Below are positions 36,308-44,670 of a stretch of DNA of 55,471 nucleotides, one piece after another. Each line of letters opens with the position of its first letter. The stretch's first letter is position 1. Source of the stretch: Bacteroidaceae bacterium (GTDB lineage Bacteria > Bacteroidota > Bacteroidia > Bacteroidales > Bacteroidaceae); contig JAFUHF010000010.1 of assembly GCA_017468985.1 (NCBI GenBank), forward strand, positions 1 to 55,471. The letters run 5' to 3'. Below the pieces are notes generated by a model. The model worked only from the letters and a program-made list of their open reading frames with translations, was not told the DNA's origin and did not search any database. Both the position numbers and the translations under genes were made by a program.

Positions 36308-38599
36308 ATGAAGCCCTTACTACTCCTCCTACAGCTCGCCCTGCTCTCCCTGACGGCCGGAGCGCGAGAGTGGAAAGCCTATATGGCCTACCACAATGCC
36401 ACGCTTAACTGTCCGGTAGACGAACGGGTATATACCCTGGCCGATGGAAGCCTGTTCACCTATCGGTTGGGCGAAACCACCGTAAGTACTTTCTCCAAAG
36501 CCACAGGGCTCAGCGATACCAACATCCGCTATATGGTGTACAACGAGGAAGAAGAGGCTTTTCTGCTGGTGTATTCCAATTGGAACATGGACGTCATCGG
36601 AATTAATGACAGCATAACCAACATGCCAGAATACAAGAACAGCAATGTGGACGATAAAACTGTGAACCACGTTACGATGAACGGCCGCTATGCCTATGTG
36701 GCCACCAATTCAGGCGTGGTCGTGGTCAACATGAGGCGCAGAGAGTTTGCCAATACCTACAACTTCGGCAAGGCGGTGAAGAGTTGTGCCAGCGCAGGGG
36801 GAAGCATCATGGCCCTCACCGCTGAAGGCATCTATCAGGGCAAGCAGAGCGCCAACCTGATTGATGCATCCAACTGGCAACGCCTGAACAACCGTAACCT
36901 GACGGAACTGATTCCCTTCGACGACAAGCTCTACGCCACCGCCACTGACGGACTCTATGCCGTAGACGTGAGCAACGGAAATGCACAGCGTATATGGAGC
37001 GGCAAGATCAAGTTTGCCGCGCCTTATGACGACAGAATCGTCATGGGCAACGCCAGCCAGGTTATTACGATGGATGGTCAGGAAAAGTTCACCACGTTGC
37101 AGTGGGCCAACGACTTTGAAAGCCTGTCGTGGGACGGCGAGCGCTATTGGGCCAGCCGCGGTTACAACGGTCTGCAGGCCTACAGCGTTAGAAACGACTC
37201 CATCAGCCCTGCCTCATCCCCCATCATTCCCAATAGCCCCATCCGAAACCTCTGCTACTACCTGGACTTCGCCCCTGAGGGGCGCCTGCTCGTGGGCGGA
37301 GGCAGCCTGAACTATACTTACCAGACCTATCCAGGTACGGCCATGATGATGCAGGACGGCAAATGGACCAATTTCAGTGAAGACAGCATCGTGCAGAAAA
37401 CCGGCATACCTTATAATAATGTGACAGCCATCATTCAGGACCCCGAAGACGCCGGGCATCACTACGTGACAGCCGCCGGAGGAGGCCTGTATGAATTCAG
37501 AAACGGAACGTTCAGCTATCTTCACAGCTTCGACAACAGCGCCCTTGAAACGATTCTCCCTTCAAGCAGCCGACCGAAGTATTACGTCCGAACGGCAGGC
37601 CTCACATTCGACCGCGAAGGAAATCTTTGGATGGTGAACAACGAAGTAGACAGCATCCTGAAAATATACATGAAAGACGGGTCCTGGCAGGGGTTCTACT
37701 TCAACGTGCTGGACGGATACCCCACCTTTGATCACATTTTGCTCGACAGCAGAGGTATAGCGTGGATCACTCATCGCCGCACCACGAGCGTGCACCATGC
37801 AGGACTGCTCGGTTTTTATTACGGAGGCACCGTGAAGGACCGCAGCGACGACGTCTGGCGTTTCAAGTACCAGTTTACCAACCAAGACAACACGAGCTAC
37901 ACTTTTAACCAGCTCTATGACGTGAAAGAAGACCGCGACGGACAAATTTGGGTGGCTACAGACAAGGGCCCATTCGTGATTACCCAGCCTGAGACGTTTT
38001 TTGACGACCAGACAGTGTTTACTCAGGTGAAAGTGGCGCGCAATGACGGTACCGACTATGCCGACTATCTGCTCAGCGGCGTGCCCGTCACCACCATAGC
38101 CATTGACGGCGGAAATCGAAAGTGGTTTGGCACCAGCGGCTACGGGGTTTATCTTGTGAGTGCCGACGGACAGGAAACCCTACACCATTTCACGGCCGAA
38201 AACTCCCCTCTGCCCTCCAACGTGGTCTATTCCATCGCCATCAACGGCACTACAGGCGAAGTGATGATAGGCACCGACGCCGGCCTGGTGGGTTACAGGA
38301 GTGACGCCACCGAGCCCATGGCCGAGCTGGCGAAGAGTAACGTCAAAGTATATCCCAACCCCGTTCGTCCTACCTATGAAGGACAACTGCGAGTGGACGG
38401 GCTGAGTTTCAACTCCGACGTGAAGATTACAACGACCACCGGTCAGGTGGTGGCACAGGGTCAGTCCGTAGGAGGCACCTATACGTGGAACCTTCTGAAC
38501 CGCAAAGGAGAGAGGGTGGGCACTGGAATATACTACGTGATCGCCTCAGACGAGGCAGGCAACAAGGGAGCAGTAGCAAAATTCTTGGTAGTGAAGTGA
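36308..38599 (+). CDS. porZ: PorZ-like type IX secretion system protein
   Basis: 763 aa with a signal peptide (MKPLLLLLQLALLSLTAGA). Repeated short blade motifs suggest two beta-propellers (for example VYTLADGSLFTY, YAYVATNSGVVVVNM, LYATATDGLYAVDV, RKWFGTSGYGVYLV, EVMIGTDAGLVGY). The last ~85 residues (VYPNPVRPTYEGQLRV ... GIYYVIA) are a type A T9SS sorting domain. Length and architecture match PorZ of Porphyromonas gingivalis, which is part of the surface sortase (attachment) complex that replaces the sorting domain with anionic LPS. It starts 63 bases after the kinase. If right, cargo with similar tails (genes at 3073, 28203 and 54119) would be exported by this system. A generic two-component-type propeller protein is the alternative. 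Confidence 0.78.
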   Translation: MKPLLLLLQLALLSLTAGAREWKAYMAYHNATLNCPVDERVYTLADGSLFTYRLGETTVSTFSKATGLSDTNIRYMVYNEEEEAFLLVYSNWNMDVIGINDSITNMPEYKNSNVDDKTVNHVTMNGRYAYVATNSGVVVVNMRRREFANTYNFGKAVKSCASAGGSIMALTAEGIYQGKQSANLIDASNWQRLNNRNLTELIPFDDKLYATATDGLYAVDVSNGNAQRIWSGKIKFAAPYDDRIVMGNASQVITMDGQEKFTTLQWANDFESLSWDGERYWASRGYNGLQAYSVRNDSISPASSPIIPNSPIRNLCYYLDFAPEGRLLVGGGSLNYTYQTYPGTAMMMQDGKWTNFSEDSIVQKTGIPYNNVTAIIQDPEDAGHHYVTAAGGGLYEFRNGTFSYLHSFDNSALETILPSSSRPKYYVRTAGLTFDREGNLWMVNNEVDSILKIYMKDGSWQGFYFNVLDGYPTFDHILLDSRGIAWITHRRTTSVHHAGLLGFYYGGTVKDRSDDVWRFKYQFTNQDNTSYTFNQLYDVKEDRDGQIWVATDKGPFVITQPETFFDDQTVFTQVKVARNDGTDYADYLLSGVPVTTIAIDGGNRKWFGTSGYGVYLVSADGQETLHHFTAENSPLPSNVVYSIAINGTTGEVMIGTDAGLVGYRSDATEPMAELAKSNVKVYPNPVRPTYEGQLRVDGLSFNSDVKITTTTGQVVAQGQSVGGTYTWNLLNRKGERVGTGIYYVIASDEAGNKGAVAKFLVVK

Positions 38600-38606
38600 G
38601 CAGAGG

Positions 38607-38636
38607 ATCGGTGGAGGCTTCTAGACCGATTTTATT
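38607..38636 (+). terminator. Short terminator after the PorZ gene
   Basis: ATCGGT (38607-38612) pairs with ACCGAT (38625-38630), followed by TTTATT, in the gap between the convergent genes. The six-pair stem is weak, so this is only moderately supported. Confidence 0.45.
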
Positions 38637-39753
38637 CTCCGAGCCACTGTAGGCACACCGGCCGCGGCAGCTTAATGTCGTGGTCTGTGGGGCTGAGCAG
38701 TCCCGTGTCGGTATGGCGGCGGTAAACCTCAATGCGGTCGTCGTCCCTGCACGCCACGAGAAGGTAGTTGCCACTGGGCGTAAGGATAAAATTGCGCGGA
38801 TGGCGGCCGGTGGGCTGATATCCCACCTTGCTGATGCGGCCAGAGAGACTGTCCACCTGCCAGATGGAGATTCCGTCGTGCTGAAGACGGTGGGACGCAT
38901 AGAGAAAGCGGCCGTCGGGGCTCAGATGAATGTCGGCACTGCCGTGGGCAGGCACTTCCTCGGCCATTTCGTTCTGAATGGGCTCCAACACACCGTCATT
39001 ATAACGGAAAACAACGATGGTGCCGCCCAGTTCATTGATCAGATACATGAAGGAACCGTCGTTGCTGAATACGAAGTGGCGCGGTCCCCAGCCGGTGGGG
39101 CCGGTGTAGGCTATGCAATGGTCGGTGAGGAAGTCAGCCTCGCCGTCGGGAGCGGCATCGGGGTGGATGGTGTAGCGATAAATGCAGTCGTTGCCCAGGT
39201 CGGTCACCAAGAGGTAACGGGAATCGGGGGTGGGCAGTGCGCAATGGATATGGCTCACCGTGCTGTCCCTGAGGGCAGGGTAGCTGATGAATTGGCGGAG
39301 GCTGAGCGTGCTGTCGTCACCTATGGCAAACACCGATAGTGAGCCTCCGGAGTAGTTGGCGGTGACGATATGGCTTCCGTCGCTCCATGCATTGCATGGA
39401 TCTTCGGCTCCCGGACCTTCCGGAGCGGCCAGACAGGACGAAACAAGACGCAGACGGCCATCCTCAGGGGCATAGGAACCTAAATGGGCAGCTGCCCTGG
39501 CGTCGTGGAACTCTGAAAGCGTGCAAAAAGCACTCGATCCAGGCAAGAAACGCACAAAGGAGGGATTCTCAACCATCAGTGAAGAGCGCAAAGTGGCCTG
39601 GCCCGACTGTTCATTGAACAAACCAGAATATATGCCCTGACTTTCGCCGCCGTCGGTATAGGTGCCAACCAACAGATGGAGGTCAGAGGGAGTGGACGGG
39701 TGCTGGCAGGCCATGCAAAGCAGGAAAAGGGGGATGAGCGCGAGGTGTTTCAT
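38632..39753 (-). CDS. Lipoprotein of the lactonase (7-bladed beta-propeller) family
   Basis: 373 aa, starting with a lipoprotein signal (MKHLALIPLFLLCMAC, Cys16). The chain matches the 6-phosphogluconolactonase-like seven-bladed propeller family (LLVGTYTDGGESQGIYS, NPSFVRFLPGS, HIHCALPTPDSRYLLVTDLGNDCIY given by HIHCALPTPDSRYL and VTDLGNDCIYRY, GPRHFVFSNDGSFMYLINE and GRHPRNFILTPSGNYLLVA). Cytosolic Pgl members act in the pentose phosphate pathway; a membrane-anchored member more likely acts on another lactone or is only structural. Its ATG overlaps the stop of the upstream small lipoprotein by the ATGA form, so they are cotranscribed. Confidence 0.85.
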   Translation of the reverse strand: MKHLALIPLFLLCMACQHPSTPSDLHLLVGTYTDGGESQGIYSGLFNEQSGQATLRSSLMVENPSFVRFLPGSSAFCTLSEFHDARAAAHLGSYAPEDGRLRLVSSCLAAPEGPGAEDPCNAWSDGSHIVTANYSGGSLSVFAIGDDSTLSLRQFISYPALRDSTVSHIHCALPTPDSRYLLVTDLGNDCIYRYTIHPDAAPDGEADFLTDHCIAYTGPTGWGPRHFVFSNDGSFMYLINELGGTIVVFRYNDGVLEPIQNEMAEEVPAHGSADIHLSPDGRFLYASHRLQHDGISIWQVDSLSGRISKVGYQPTGRHPRNFILTPSGNYLLVACRDDDRIEVYRRHTDTGLLSPTDHDIKLPRPVCLQWLGE

Positions 39754-40232
39754 TCGATTGTCTGGCCTTTGCCGGCCTGAACGATGGTGAAATAACGTGA
39801 CGAGGAGCCATTGGAGAGATAAACGGACAGTCCCCGGGTTTCCTCGCTCTCATTGGGACGAAGGGCAATGCGCATGCATTCGGGCCGCTGCTCCGTGACG
39901 CTGCAAACGAACCACGGACCAGAGAGCAGGAAGGCGTTGGCGCTATGCCAGATGGTATCTGTACGCGCACTGTCGGCCGAGTTGGCATGACTGAGGGGAT
40001 AATAGTAATGCGGATCCTCGGTGTCGGTCCCGTCGTTGGCATTCAGAATGCGCAGCGAGGAGTGGTTGGTGCTCCATACACTGTCGCGGCCACCCTGATC
40101 GGTGAAAAGAATGACATCCTTGTCTAATTTGATGAGTTCAGCCTCCGCTTCATTGATGTCGTTGCATGCAGCAACGCCCATCAGCAGTGCTGCAGCGATG
40201 GGCAACAGGCGCATAAGGGATTTTTTCTTCAT
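39750..40232 (-). CDS. Small lipoprotein of unknown function
   Basis: 160 aa from the ATG at 40232 (MKKKSLMRLLPIAAALLMGVAAC). The lipobox (GVAAC) gives Cys23. The mature part is a small, beta-rich domain with no recognised motif (NDINEAEAELIKLDKDVILFTDQGG in parts: AEAELIKLDKDV, ILFTDQGGRDSVW; the end SSSRYFTIVQAG). The alternation and the FTIVQAG end recall Ig-like BACON-type domains, but the match is weak. A longer upstream ORF is rejected because a promoter box (40263-40270) lies within it. Confidence 0.7.
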   Translation of the reverse strand: MKKKSLMRLLPIAAALLMGVAACNDINEAEAELIKLDKDVILFTDQGGRDSVWSTNHSSLRILNANDGTDTEDPHYYYPLSHANSADSARTDTIWHSANAFLLSGPWFVCSVTEQRPECMRIALRPNESEETRGLSVYLSNGSSSRYFTIVQAGKGQTIE

Positions 40233-40262
40233 GATGTTCAGATGAGATACTCTATATAGGCG

Positions 40263-40270
40263 CAAAATTA
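40263..40270 (-). promoter_or_regulatory. -7 box of the lipoprotein pair
   Basis: TAATTTTG on the minus strand, 30 bases before the ATG at 40232. No standard -33 element is evident. Confidence 0.55.
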
Positions 40271-40320
40271 CGAAAAAAGCGTGGTGGACGGAATGAATCA
40301 CGGAAAAACTTGAAATGAAC

Positions 40321-40352
40321 CTTTTGTTCATCTCTCGCTTAATCGTAATTTT
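40321..40352 (+). repeat. Upstream copy of a duplicated promoter segment
   Basis: These 32 bases (CTTTTGTTCATCTCTCGCTT and following) recur with few changes at 40404-40436, 83 bases downstream. This copy keeps the TTTG element, but its -7 position reads TAATTTTA instead of TAATTTTG. Confidence 0.8.
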
Positions 40353-40406
40353 AGATAAACTACTTTCGCTCGGATGACCAAACAAGAAAATACTTCGTCT
40401 TTTCTT

Positions 40407-40437
40407 TTTGTTCATCTCTTGCTTAATCGTAATTTTG
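40407..40437 (+). promoter_or_regulatory. Promoter of the U32-family gene
   Basis: TTTG (40407-40410), exactly 19 bases, then TAATTTTG (40430-40437): a complete match to the Bacteroidetes consensus, 25 bases before the GTG start at 40463. It is the downstream copy of the duplicated segment at 40321-40352. Confidence 0.85.
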
Positions 40438-40462
40438 TACTTTCAAACAATAAACACTCATT

Positions 40463-41737
40463 GTGGCACGCCAAATAGAAGACATAGACCTTAGCGGACT
40501 GAGCATTCAGGATTTCGAAGTGATGGCTCCGGCCGGATCGTGGGAGTCGCTTCATGCCGCGCTGAAGGCAGGGGCTGATTCGATATACTTTGGAATAGAA
40601 AGCCTGAACATGAGGGCCCATTCGGCTGCCCATTTTACCATTGAAGACCTGCGGAGCATTGCTTCAATATGTGAACAGGCCGGCGTGAAGAGTTACCTCA
40701 CAGTAAATACCATTATTTATGGCGAAGACTTGCCGTTGATGCGAGAAATATGTCTCGCGGCTAAGAATGCAGGCATCTCGGCCATTATAGCCAGTGACGT
40801 GGCAGTGCTCCAATACTGTCAGGACATCCGGCAGGAAGTGCATCTGTCCACCCAGCTTAACATTTCTAATGTGGAGGCACTGCGTTTTTACGCCCGATAT
40901 GCCGACGTGGTTGTGCTGGCACGCGAACTGAATCTCCAGCAGGTGCAGGACATCTGGCGGCATATCGCTGAGGAAAAAATCACCGGCCCGGGAGGAGGAC
41001 TAATACGCATTGAGATGTTCTGTCACGGTGCATTATGCATGGCTATTAGTGGGAAGTGCTATCTGAGCCTGAATAATACGTCGCGCAGTGCTAACCGCGG
41101 CGAATGTATGCAGCTTTGCAGGCGTGGTTACTATGTGACCGACCGCGAAACGGGCACGGAACTCGAAGTGGACAACAAGTACATCATGAGCCCGAAGGAT
41201 TTAAAGACCGTACGATTCGTGGACCAGATGATGGCGGCCGGCGTGCGCGTGTTTAAGATAGAGGGCAGGGCACGCGGACCGGAATATGTCTACACCGTAG
41301 TGACGTGCTATAAGGCTGCACTGCGTGCGGCCTTGGAAGGAACCCTGACTGAGGAACTCAAGGACGAGTTGGACGAAAAACTGGCCACGGTCTTCAACAG
41401 AGGCTTCTGGGATGGCTACTATCAAGGTCAGATGCTCGGAGAATGGAACAAGGATTACGGTTCGAGTGCCACAAAGCAGAAAATATATGTAGGCAAGGGC
41501 GTGAAGTATTATTCGAACATAGGAGTGGCAGAGTTTGTGATAGAGGCACAGGAAATCAGTCAGGGCGACGAGCTCATGATAACCGGTCCCACAACGGGCA
41601 TCATCTACCTTACGGCCGACGATATTCGCTACGAACTGCAAACCGTGGCTACTGCGAAAAAGGGATGGCATGTATCACTGAAGGTTCCTGAAAAAGTGCG
41701 CCCCAGCGACAAGCTCTTCAAGGTGGTCAGCCGCTGA
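40463..41737 (+). CDS. U32-family protein (tRNA hydroxylation TrhP/YegQ type)
   Basis: 424 aa, starting at GTG 40463 (ARQIEDIDLSG), 25 bases from a perfect promoter. The N-terminal barrel (APAGSWESLHAALKAGADSIYFG) and the U32 signature EMFCHGALCMAISGKCYLS with its Cys residues are intact; further Cys in RGECMQLCRRGYY complete the likely iron-sulfur or metal set. Annotated as peptidase U32, members such as E. coli YegQ (TrhP) are now known to add a hydroxyl to uridine 34 of tRNA from prephenate. Which U32 branch this is cannot be told by eye. A collagenase role is possible but less likely for this kind of conserved cytosolic protein. Confidence 0.85.
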   Translation: MARQIEDIDLSGLSIQDFEVMAPAGSWESLHAALKAGADSIYFGIESLNMRAHSAAHFTIEDLRSIASICEQAGVKSYLTVNTIIYGEDLPLMREICLAAKNAGISAIIASDVAVLQYCQDIRQEVHLSTQLNISNVEALRFYARYADVVVLARELNLQQVQDIWRHIAEEKITGPGGGLIRIEMFCHGALCMAISGKCYLSLNNTSRSANRGECMQLCRRGYYVTDRETGTELEVDNKYIMSPKDLKTVRFVDQMMAAGVRVFKIEGRARGPEYVYTVVTCYKAALRAALEGTLTEELKDELDEKLATVFNRGFWDGYYQGQMLGEWNKDYGSSATKQKIYVGKGVKYYSNIGVAEFVIEAQEISQGDELMITGPTTGIIYLTADDIRYELQTVATAKKGWHVSLKVPEKVRPSDKLFKVVSR

Positions 41738-41794
41738 GTACGTACCTAAAACGACGAAGGAGCCTGTTCCGCCAAGAATGAACTGTGGGGAAAG

Positions 41795-41834
41795 GATAAA
41801 AGAAATGGCCGCGGCAAAATGCATGGCGGCCATT
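41795..41834 (-). terminator. Hairpin with T-rich tail ending the riboswitch-led transcript
   Basis: On the minus strand AATGGCCGC (41834-41826) pairs perfectly with GCGGCCATT (41812-41804), and the stem is followed by TCTTTTATCC. It would stop a transcript coming from the cobalamin riboswitch before it enters the convergent U32 gene. A second hairpin (AAGCCTC/GAGGCTT, 41884-41890 with 41897-41903) lies just upstream of it. Confidence 0.65.
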
Positions 41835-42220
41835 CAGGGAAAAGAAATAAGAGAGTTGTTATCGCCAGGATGAGTGACTGCGGAAGCCTCTGTGTCGAGG
41901 CTTGACGGCTCAATGGCAGGCTGCTGCTCCTCGTGGTTTGCTCTCGAGGGAAAGAAGCACGCGCCGATAGCGACACGGCTTCTTCCGAGAGACTTTGTAA
42001 TATAAGTACAACAACTAAGCCTAACCTACTGACCATGGCAGACGCCACGGCGATGCATTGGACGGCTCAACATGCCCCACGTAAGCCGAAGGCAGAGCCA
42101 CAGCTATTTGCTGCATGCCATGCTGCAGTCATGAACGATCCTCAATAAAACAATTTTGCCTCCTGCCCTTACATCGAGAGCATTCGACCACACTTTCGCA
42201 ACCTCAGAGGTGCATTGTAT
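41835..42220 (-). other. Structured stretch under the cobalamin riboswitch, no convincing gene
   Basis: This interval lies between the end of the riboswitch and the terminator-like hairpin. A 100-codon minus-strand frame (41746-42048) covers part of it, with two hydrophobic patches (LGLVVVLIL and LILAITTLLFLF), but it is rich in Ser/Arg/Pro, resembles nothing I know, and runs straight through the terminator. Hairpins at 41884-41903 and a dyad CTGCA...TGCAG near 42110-42127 are visible. It may be a decayed cobalamin-regulated gene or a noncoding RNA. Confidence 0.5.
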
Positions 42221-42396
42221 AAGGCAGGTCTTCTGACTTTGCTCCACTCCGAAACGCCTTCCCACCCGTAACACTTCCTTCGTTGGGGCAGTGGCTTGAT
42301 TGTTTAGGAGCGACAAGGGAGCTCACAGCTGCGAGACAGTCGGGGATTCACACCCCATTCCCAATTAATCGCGGTTAAACGAACCTTAACGCCTGC
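42221..42396 (-). promoter_or_regulatory. Cobalamin (B12) riboswitch
   Basis: Read on the minus strand the conserved pieces appear in order: a GGTTCG start, GGGAATGGGGTGTGAATCCCC, CGACTGTC, GCAGCTGTGAGC, GCCACTG, GGGAAGGC, and the B12 box AGTCAGAAGACCTGCC. P1 can form between GCAGGC (42396-42391) and CCTGCC (42228-42223). The element is complete and shows no damage in the conserved core. No cobalamin uptake or synthesis gene follows it in the proper direction. Confidence 0.95.
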
Positions 42397-42427
42397 AAAA
42401 GTACAACAAACCTTCGTAGTAGCCAAG
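42396..42427 (-). promoter_or_regulatory. Promoter of the cobalamin riboswitch
   Basis: CTTG (42427-42424), a 20-base gap, then TACTTTTG (42403-42396) on the minus strand, a match to TANNTTTG with one change in the -33 box. Transcription would begin near 42389, at the edge of the aptamer. Confidence 0.65.
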
Positions 42428-42530
42428 AAGGAGAACTGATTTTAATTTTTTCAGGTAAAGAAATACTCTATTTGTAGGTATGCTGGAGGAAGTATTAACA
42501 ATATTGCTTTCGGCATAGACTGCGAAATCG

Positions 42531-42538
42531 TAACTTTG
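42531..42538 (+). promoter_or_regulatory. -7 box of the porin gene
   Basis: TAACTTTG, 31 bases before the ATG at 42570; TTTC at 42508-42511, 19 bases upstream, may be the -33 element. Confidence 0.65.
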
Positions 42539-42569
42539 CACCCGAAATCAATAAACCGAAGGAAGAACA

Positions 42570-43613
42570 ATGAAAAGATTCATAGCAGGTCTGCTGCTCA
42601 TTGTGGGATGCGGTTGCTCGCTGGTGGCACAGACGGAAGCCGGACAGTGGATCAACACTTTGCGCGAACATATTCGCATAACGGGATATGCGCAGGGAGG
42701 ATTTGACTATTATGACAAGTCGGAATCCAAGGATCAGTTCAAAATAGCCCGAATAATACTGATGGCCAATGCTCAGATCAATGACCAGATGAGTGCATTT
42801 GCAATGTACGACCTGAAGAGTGCTGCTTTGCACGAAATGTGGTACAATTACAAGGCATGCGAGGGGTTGCAAATAAAGCTGGGACAGTTTAAGACTCCTT
42901 TTACCATAGAAAATCCGCTTTCGCCCACGGTGCTCGAGACGGCGTTTCCTAATTCGCTCGTGGTGGGCAACATGATCTTAGGTGCCGATGCGCTAATGAT
43001 GCCTGGAGCAGCCGGGCGCGACATTGGAGTGACTCTTTACGGCACATGGGCAAAGGGGCTCATAAGTTACGATCTGGCTCTGATGAACGGAGCCGGAAGG
43101 AACAAGGCAGACAACAATTCACAAAAGGACTTGGTGGCGACGTTGCGCGTTAAGCCGTCGTCCTGGCTGTTGCTGAGTGGTAGCATTATGAAGGGAACGG
43201 GAAATGTGGCCGTGCGGCGCGACGCGTCAGGAAACCTTGTGAGCGATGTGGGAAGCCTGAGGGGACTGAAAGCCAATGGAAACTACCGACGTGACCGCTA
43301 TAGTGCAGGCTTTCAACTGAAGACCGACCCTTTCAACCTGCGCTCGGAGTATCTTTATGGCAAGGATGGCCATGTGAGCAGCAAGGGGGCCTATGCCACA
43401 GCCACGGTGAACCATCTGCTGATGCCTCATCTGGACCTGATAGGGTCGTTTGACTGGCTGGACAAGCGTGGAACCAAGCAGAACCGCTGGGTTACGGGTT
43501 TACAGTACTGGTTTTATCCCCAATGCCGTGTGCAGCTCAATTATGCACGGCAACATTTCAATGGCAACTATTCGGAGAACTGCATTTTGGTGCAATTGCA
43601 GGTGAAATTCTGA
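42570..43613 (+). CDS. OprO/OprP-like outer-membrane porin
   Basis: 347 aa with a signal peptide ending in LVAQTEA (a Cys-containing GCGCS stretch before it is not a clear lipobox). The chain has the features of phosphate-selective porins OprO/P: ITGYAQGGFDYYD, an FKIARIILMANAQIND strand, a KLGQFKTPFTIENPLSP stretch, long alternating beta strands and an aromatic final residue (LQVKF). These porins form 16-stranded trimers; Bacteroidetes members have unknown specificity. It stands as a single gene divergent from the cobalamin riboswitch. Confidence 0.85.
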   Translation: MKRFIAGLLLIVGCGCSLVAQTEAGQWINTLREHIRITGYAQGGFDYYDKSESKDQFKIARIILMANAQINDQMSAFAMYDLKSAALHEMWYNYKACEGLQIKLGQFKTPFTIENPLSPTVLETAFPNSLVVGNMILGADALMMPGAAGRDIGVTLYGTWAKGLISYDLALMNGAGRNKADNNSQKDLVATLRVKPSSWLLLSGSIMKGTGNVAVRRDASGNLVSDVGSLRGLKANGNYRRDRYSAGFQLKTDPFNLRSEYLYGKDGHVSSKGAYATATVNHLLMPHLDLIGSFDWLDKRGTKQNRWVTGLQYWFYPQCRVQLNYARQHFNGNYSENCILVQLQVKF

Positions 43614-43706
43614 GTCTGGACAAATGCTGGACCCTATGGAGAAGATAAGCACTGGCAGGATGTGAAAAAATGCAGGGTCAGGCGACCTGACTTAAGCAAC
43701 ATTTTG

Positions 43707-43714
43707 TAACTTTG
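43707..43714 (+). promoter_or_regulatory. -7 box of the serine acetyltransferase operon
   Basis: TAACTTTG, 41 bases before the ATG at 43756. It probably serves the genes from here through purD. Confidence 0.6.
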
Positions 43715-43755
43715 CAGCCTAATGTTCATTAACAGCGTGCGTAACAGCTAAGGAT

Positions 43756-44670
43756 ATGAATCCCGATAAATTTGCTCATCAGTTTGCCCGTGTGGTAGAT
43801 GAGCTATCAGACTGCACAGACATGGAGAAGAAGGGCTTCTTCCATGAGTATAGAAACAGCGACCCAATACCTTCGTCAAAAGTATTGGAGGAAATCGTGG
43901 AGTTGTGTCGAACATTGTTTTTCCCGGGTTATTATGGGCGATCCAGCATTAACCGATCTACTCTGGCCTACAATGTAGGGGTGCAGGTGGAGCAGTTGAA
44001 CCACTTGCTTCGCAGTCAGGTGGCGGCCGGATTGTGCTTTGGCGGACAGATGCAGGAAGGCGACACGTTGCATGCTACCTATTTGAAAGCAGAAGAGATA
44101 TGCACGCAGCTCATCTGTAAGTTACCCGAACTGCGCGAAACGCTCATGACGGACGTGATTGCTGCATATACTGGCGACCCCGCAGCCATGAGCATGGGGG
44201 AAGTGATCAGCTGTTATCCTGTGATAAAAGCTCTGACCAACTATCGCGTGGCCCACGAACTCTATGAACTTCACGTGCCGCTGATACCGCGCATGCTGGC
44301 CGAATTGGCCCATAGCGAAACCGGCATTGATATTCACCCTGGAGCTAAGATCGGTCGCTATTTCACCATAGACCACGGTACGGGTGTGGTGATTGGTGCC
44401 ACTTGCATCATAGGCAACCACGTGAAATTGTATCAGGGTGTAACCTTAGGAGCCAAGAGCTTTCCCCTTGACACCGAAGGAAATCCCATCAAGGGCATCC
44501 CCCGGCATCCTATCATCGAGGATGACGTGGTAGTATACTCTAACGCCACTATTCTGGGGCGCATAACGATAGGCCGAGGGGCGACCATAGGAGGAAACAT
44601 CTGGGTAACCGAAGACGTACCGGCAGGTGCGCGCCTTGTGCAATACAGAAAACAAGAACCAAAAGAATAA
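43756..44670 (+). CDS. cysE: Serine O-acetyltransferase (EpsC/CysE type)
   Basis: 304 aa. The N-terminal helical domain (about 1-165) precedes a left-handed beta-helix of hexapeptide repeats: DIHPGAKIGRYFTIDHGTG, VIGATCIIGNHVKLYQGVTLGA, then DDVVVYSNATILGRITIGRGATIGG. Catalytic His and Asp of the HPGA and DHGTG motifs are present. It makes O-acetylserine from serine and acetyl-CoA, the precursor of cysteine. The next gene starts directly after its stop (TAA then ATG), so translation is coupled. Confidence 0.94.
   Translation: MNPDKFAHQFARVVDELSDCTDMEKKGFFHEYRNSDPIPSSKVLEEIVELCRTLFFPGYYGRSSINRSTLAYNVGVQVEQLNHLLRSQVAAGLCFGGQMQEGDTLHATYLKAEEICTQLICKLPELRETLMTDVIAAYTGDPAAMSMGEVISCYPVIKALTNYRVAHELYELHVPLIPRMLAELAHSETGIDIHPGAKIGRYFTIDHGTGVVIGATCIIGNHVKLYQGVTLGAKSFPLDTEGNPIKGIPRHPIIEDDVVVYSNATILGRITIGRGATIGGNIWVTEDVPAGARLVQYRKQEPKE

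Noticed and set aside
41746-42048. 100-codon minus-strand ORF under the riboswitch as a gene
   Set aside because: Low-complexity Ser/Arg/Pro composition, no family match, and a terminator-like hairpin inside it; kept only as a possibility in the finding.
42104-42316. 70-codon minus-strand ORF
   Set aside because: It lies inside the cobalamin aptamer, so its conservation is that of the RNA.
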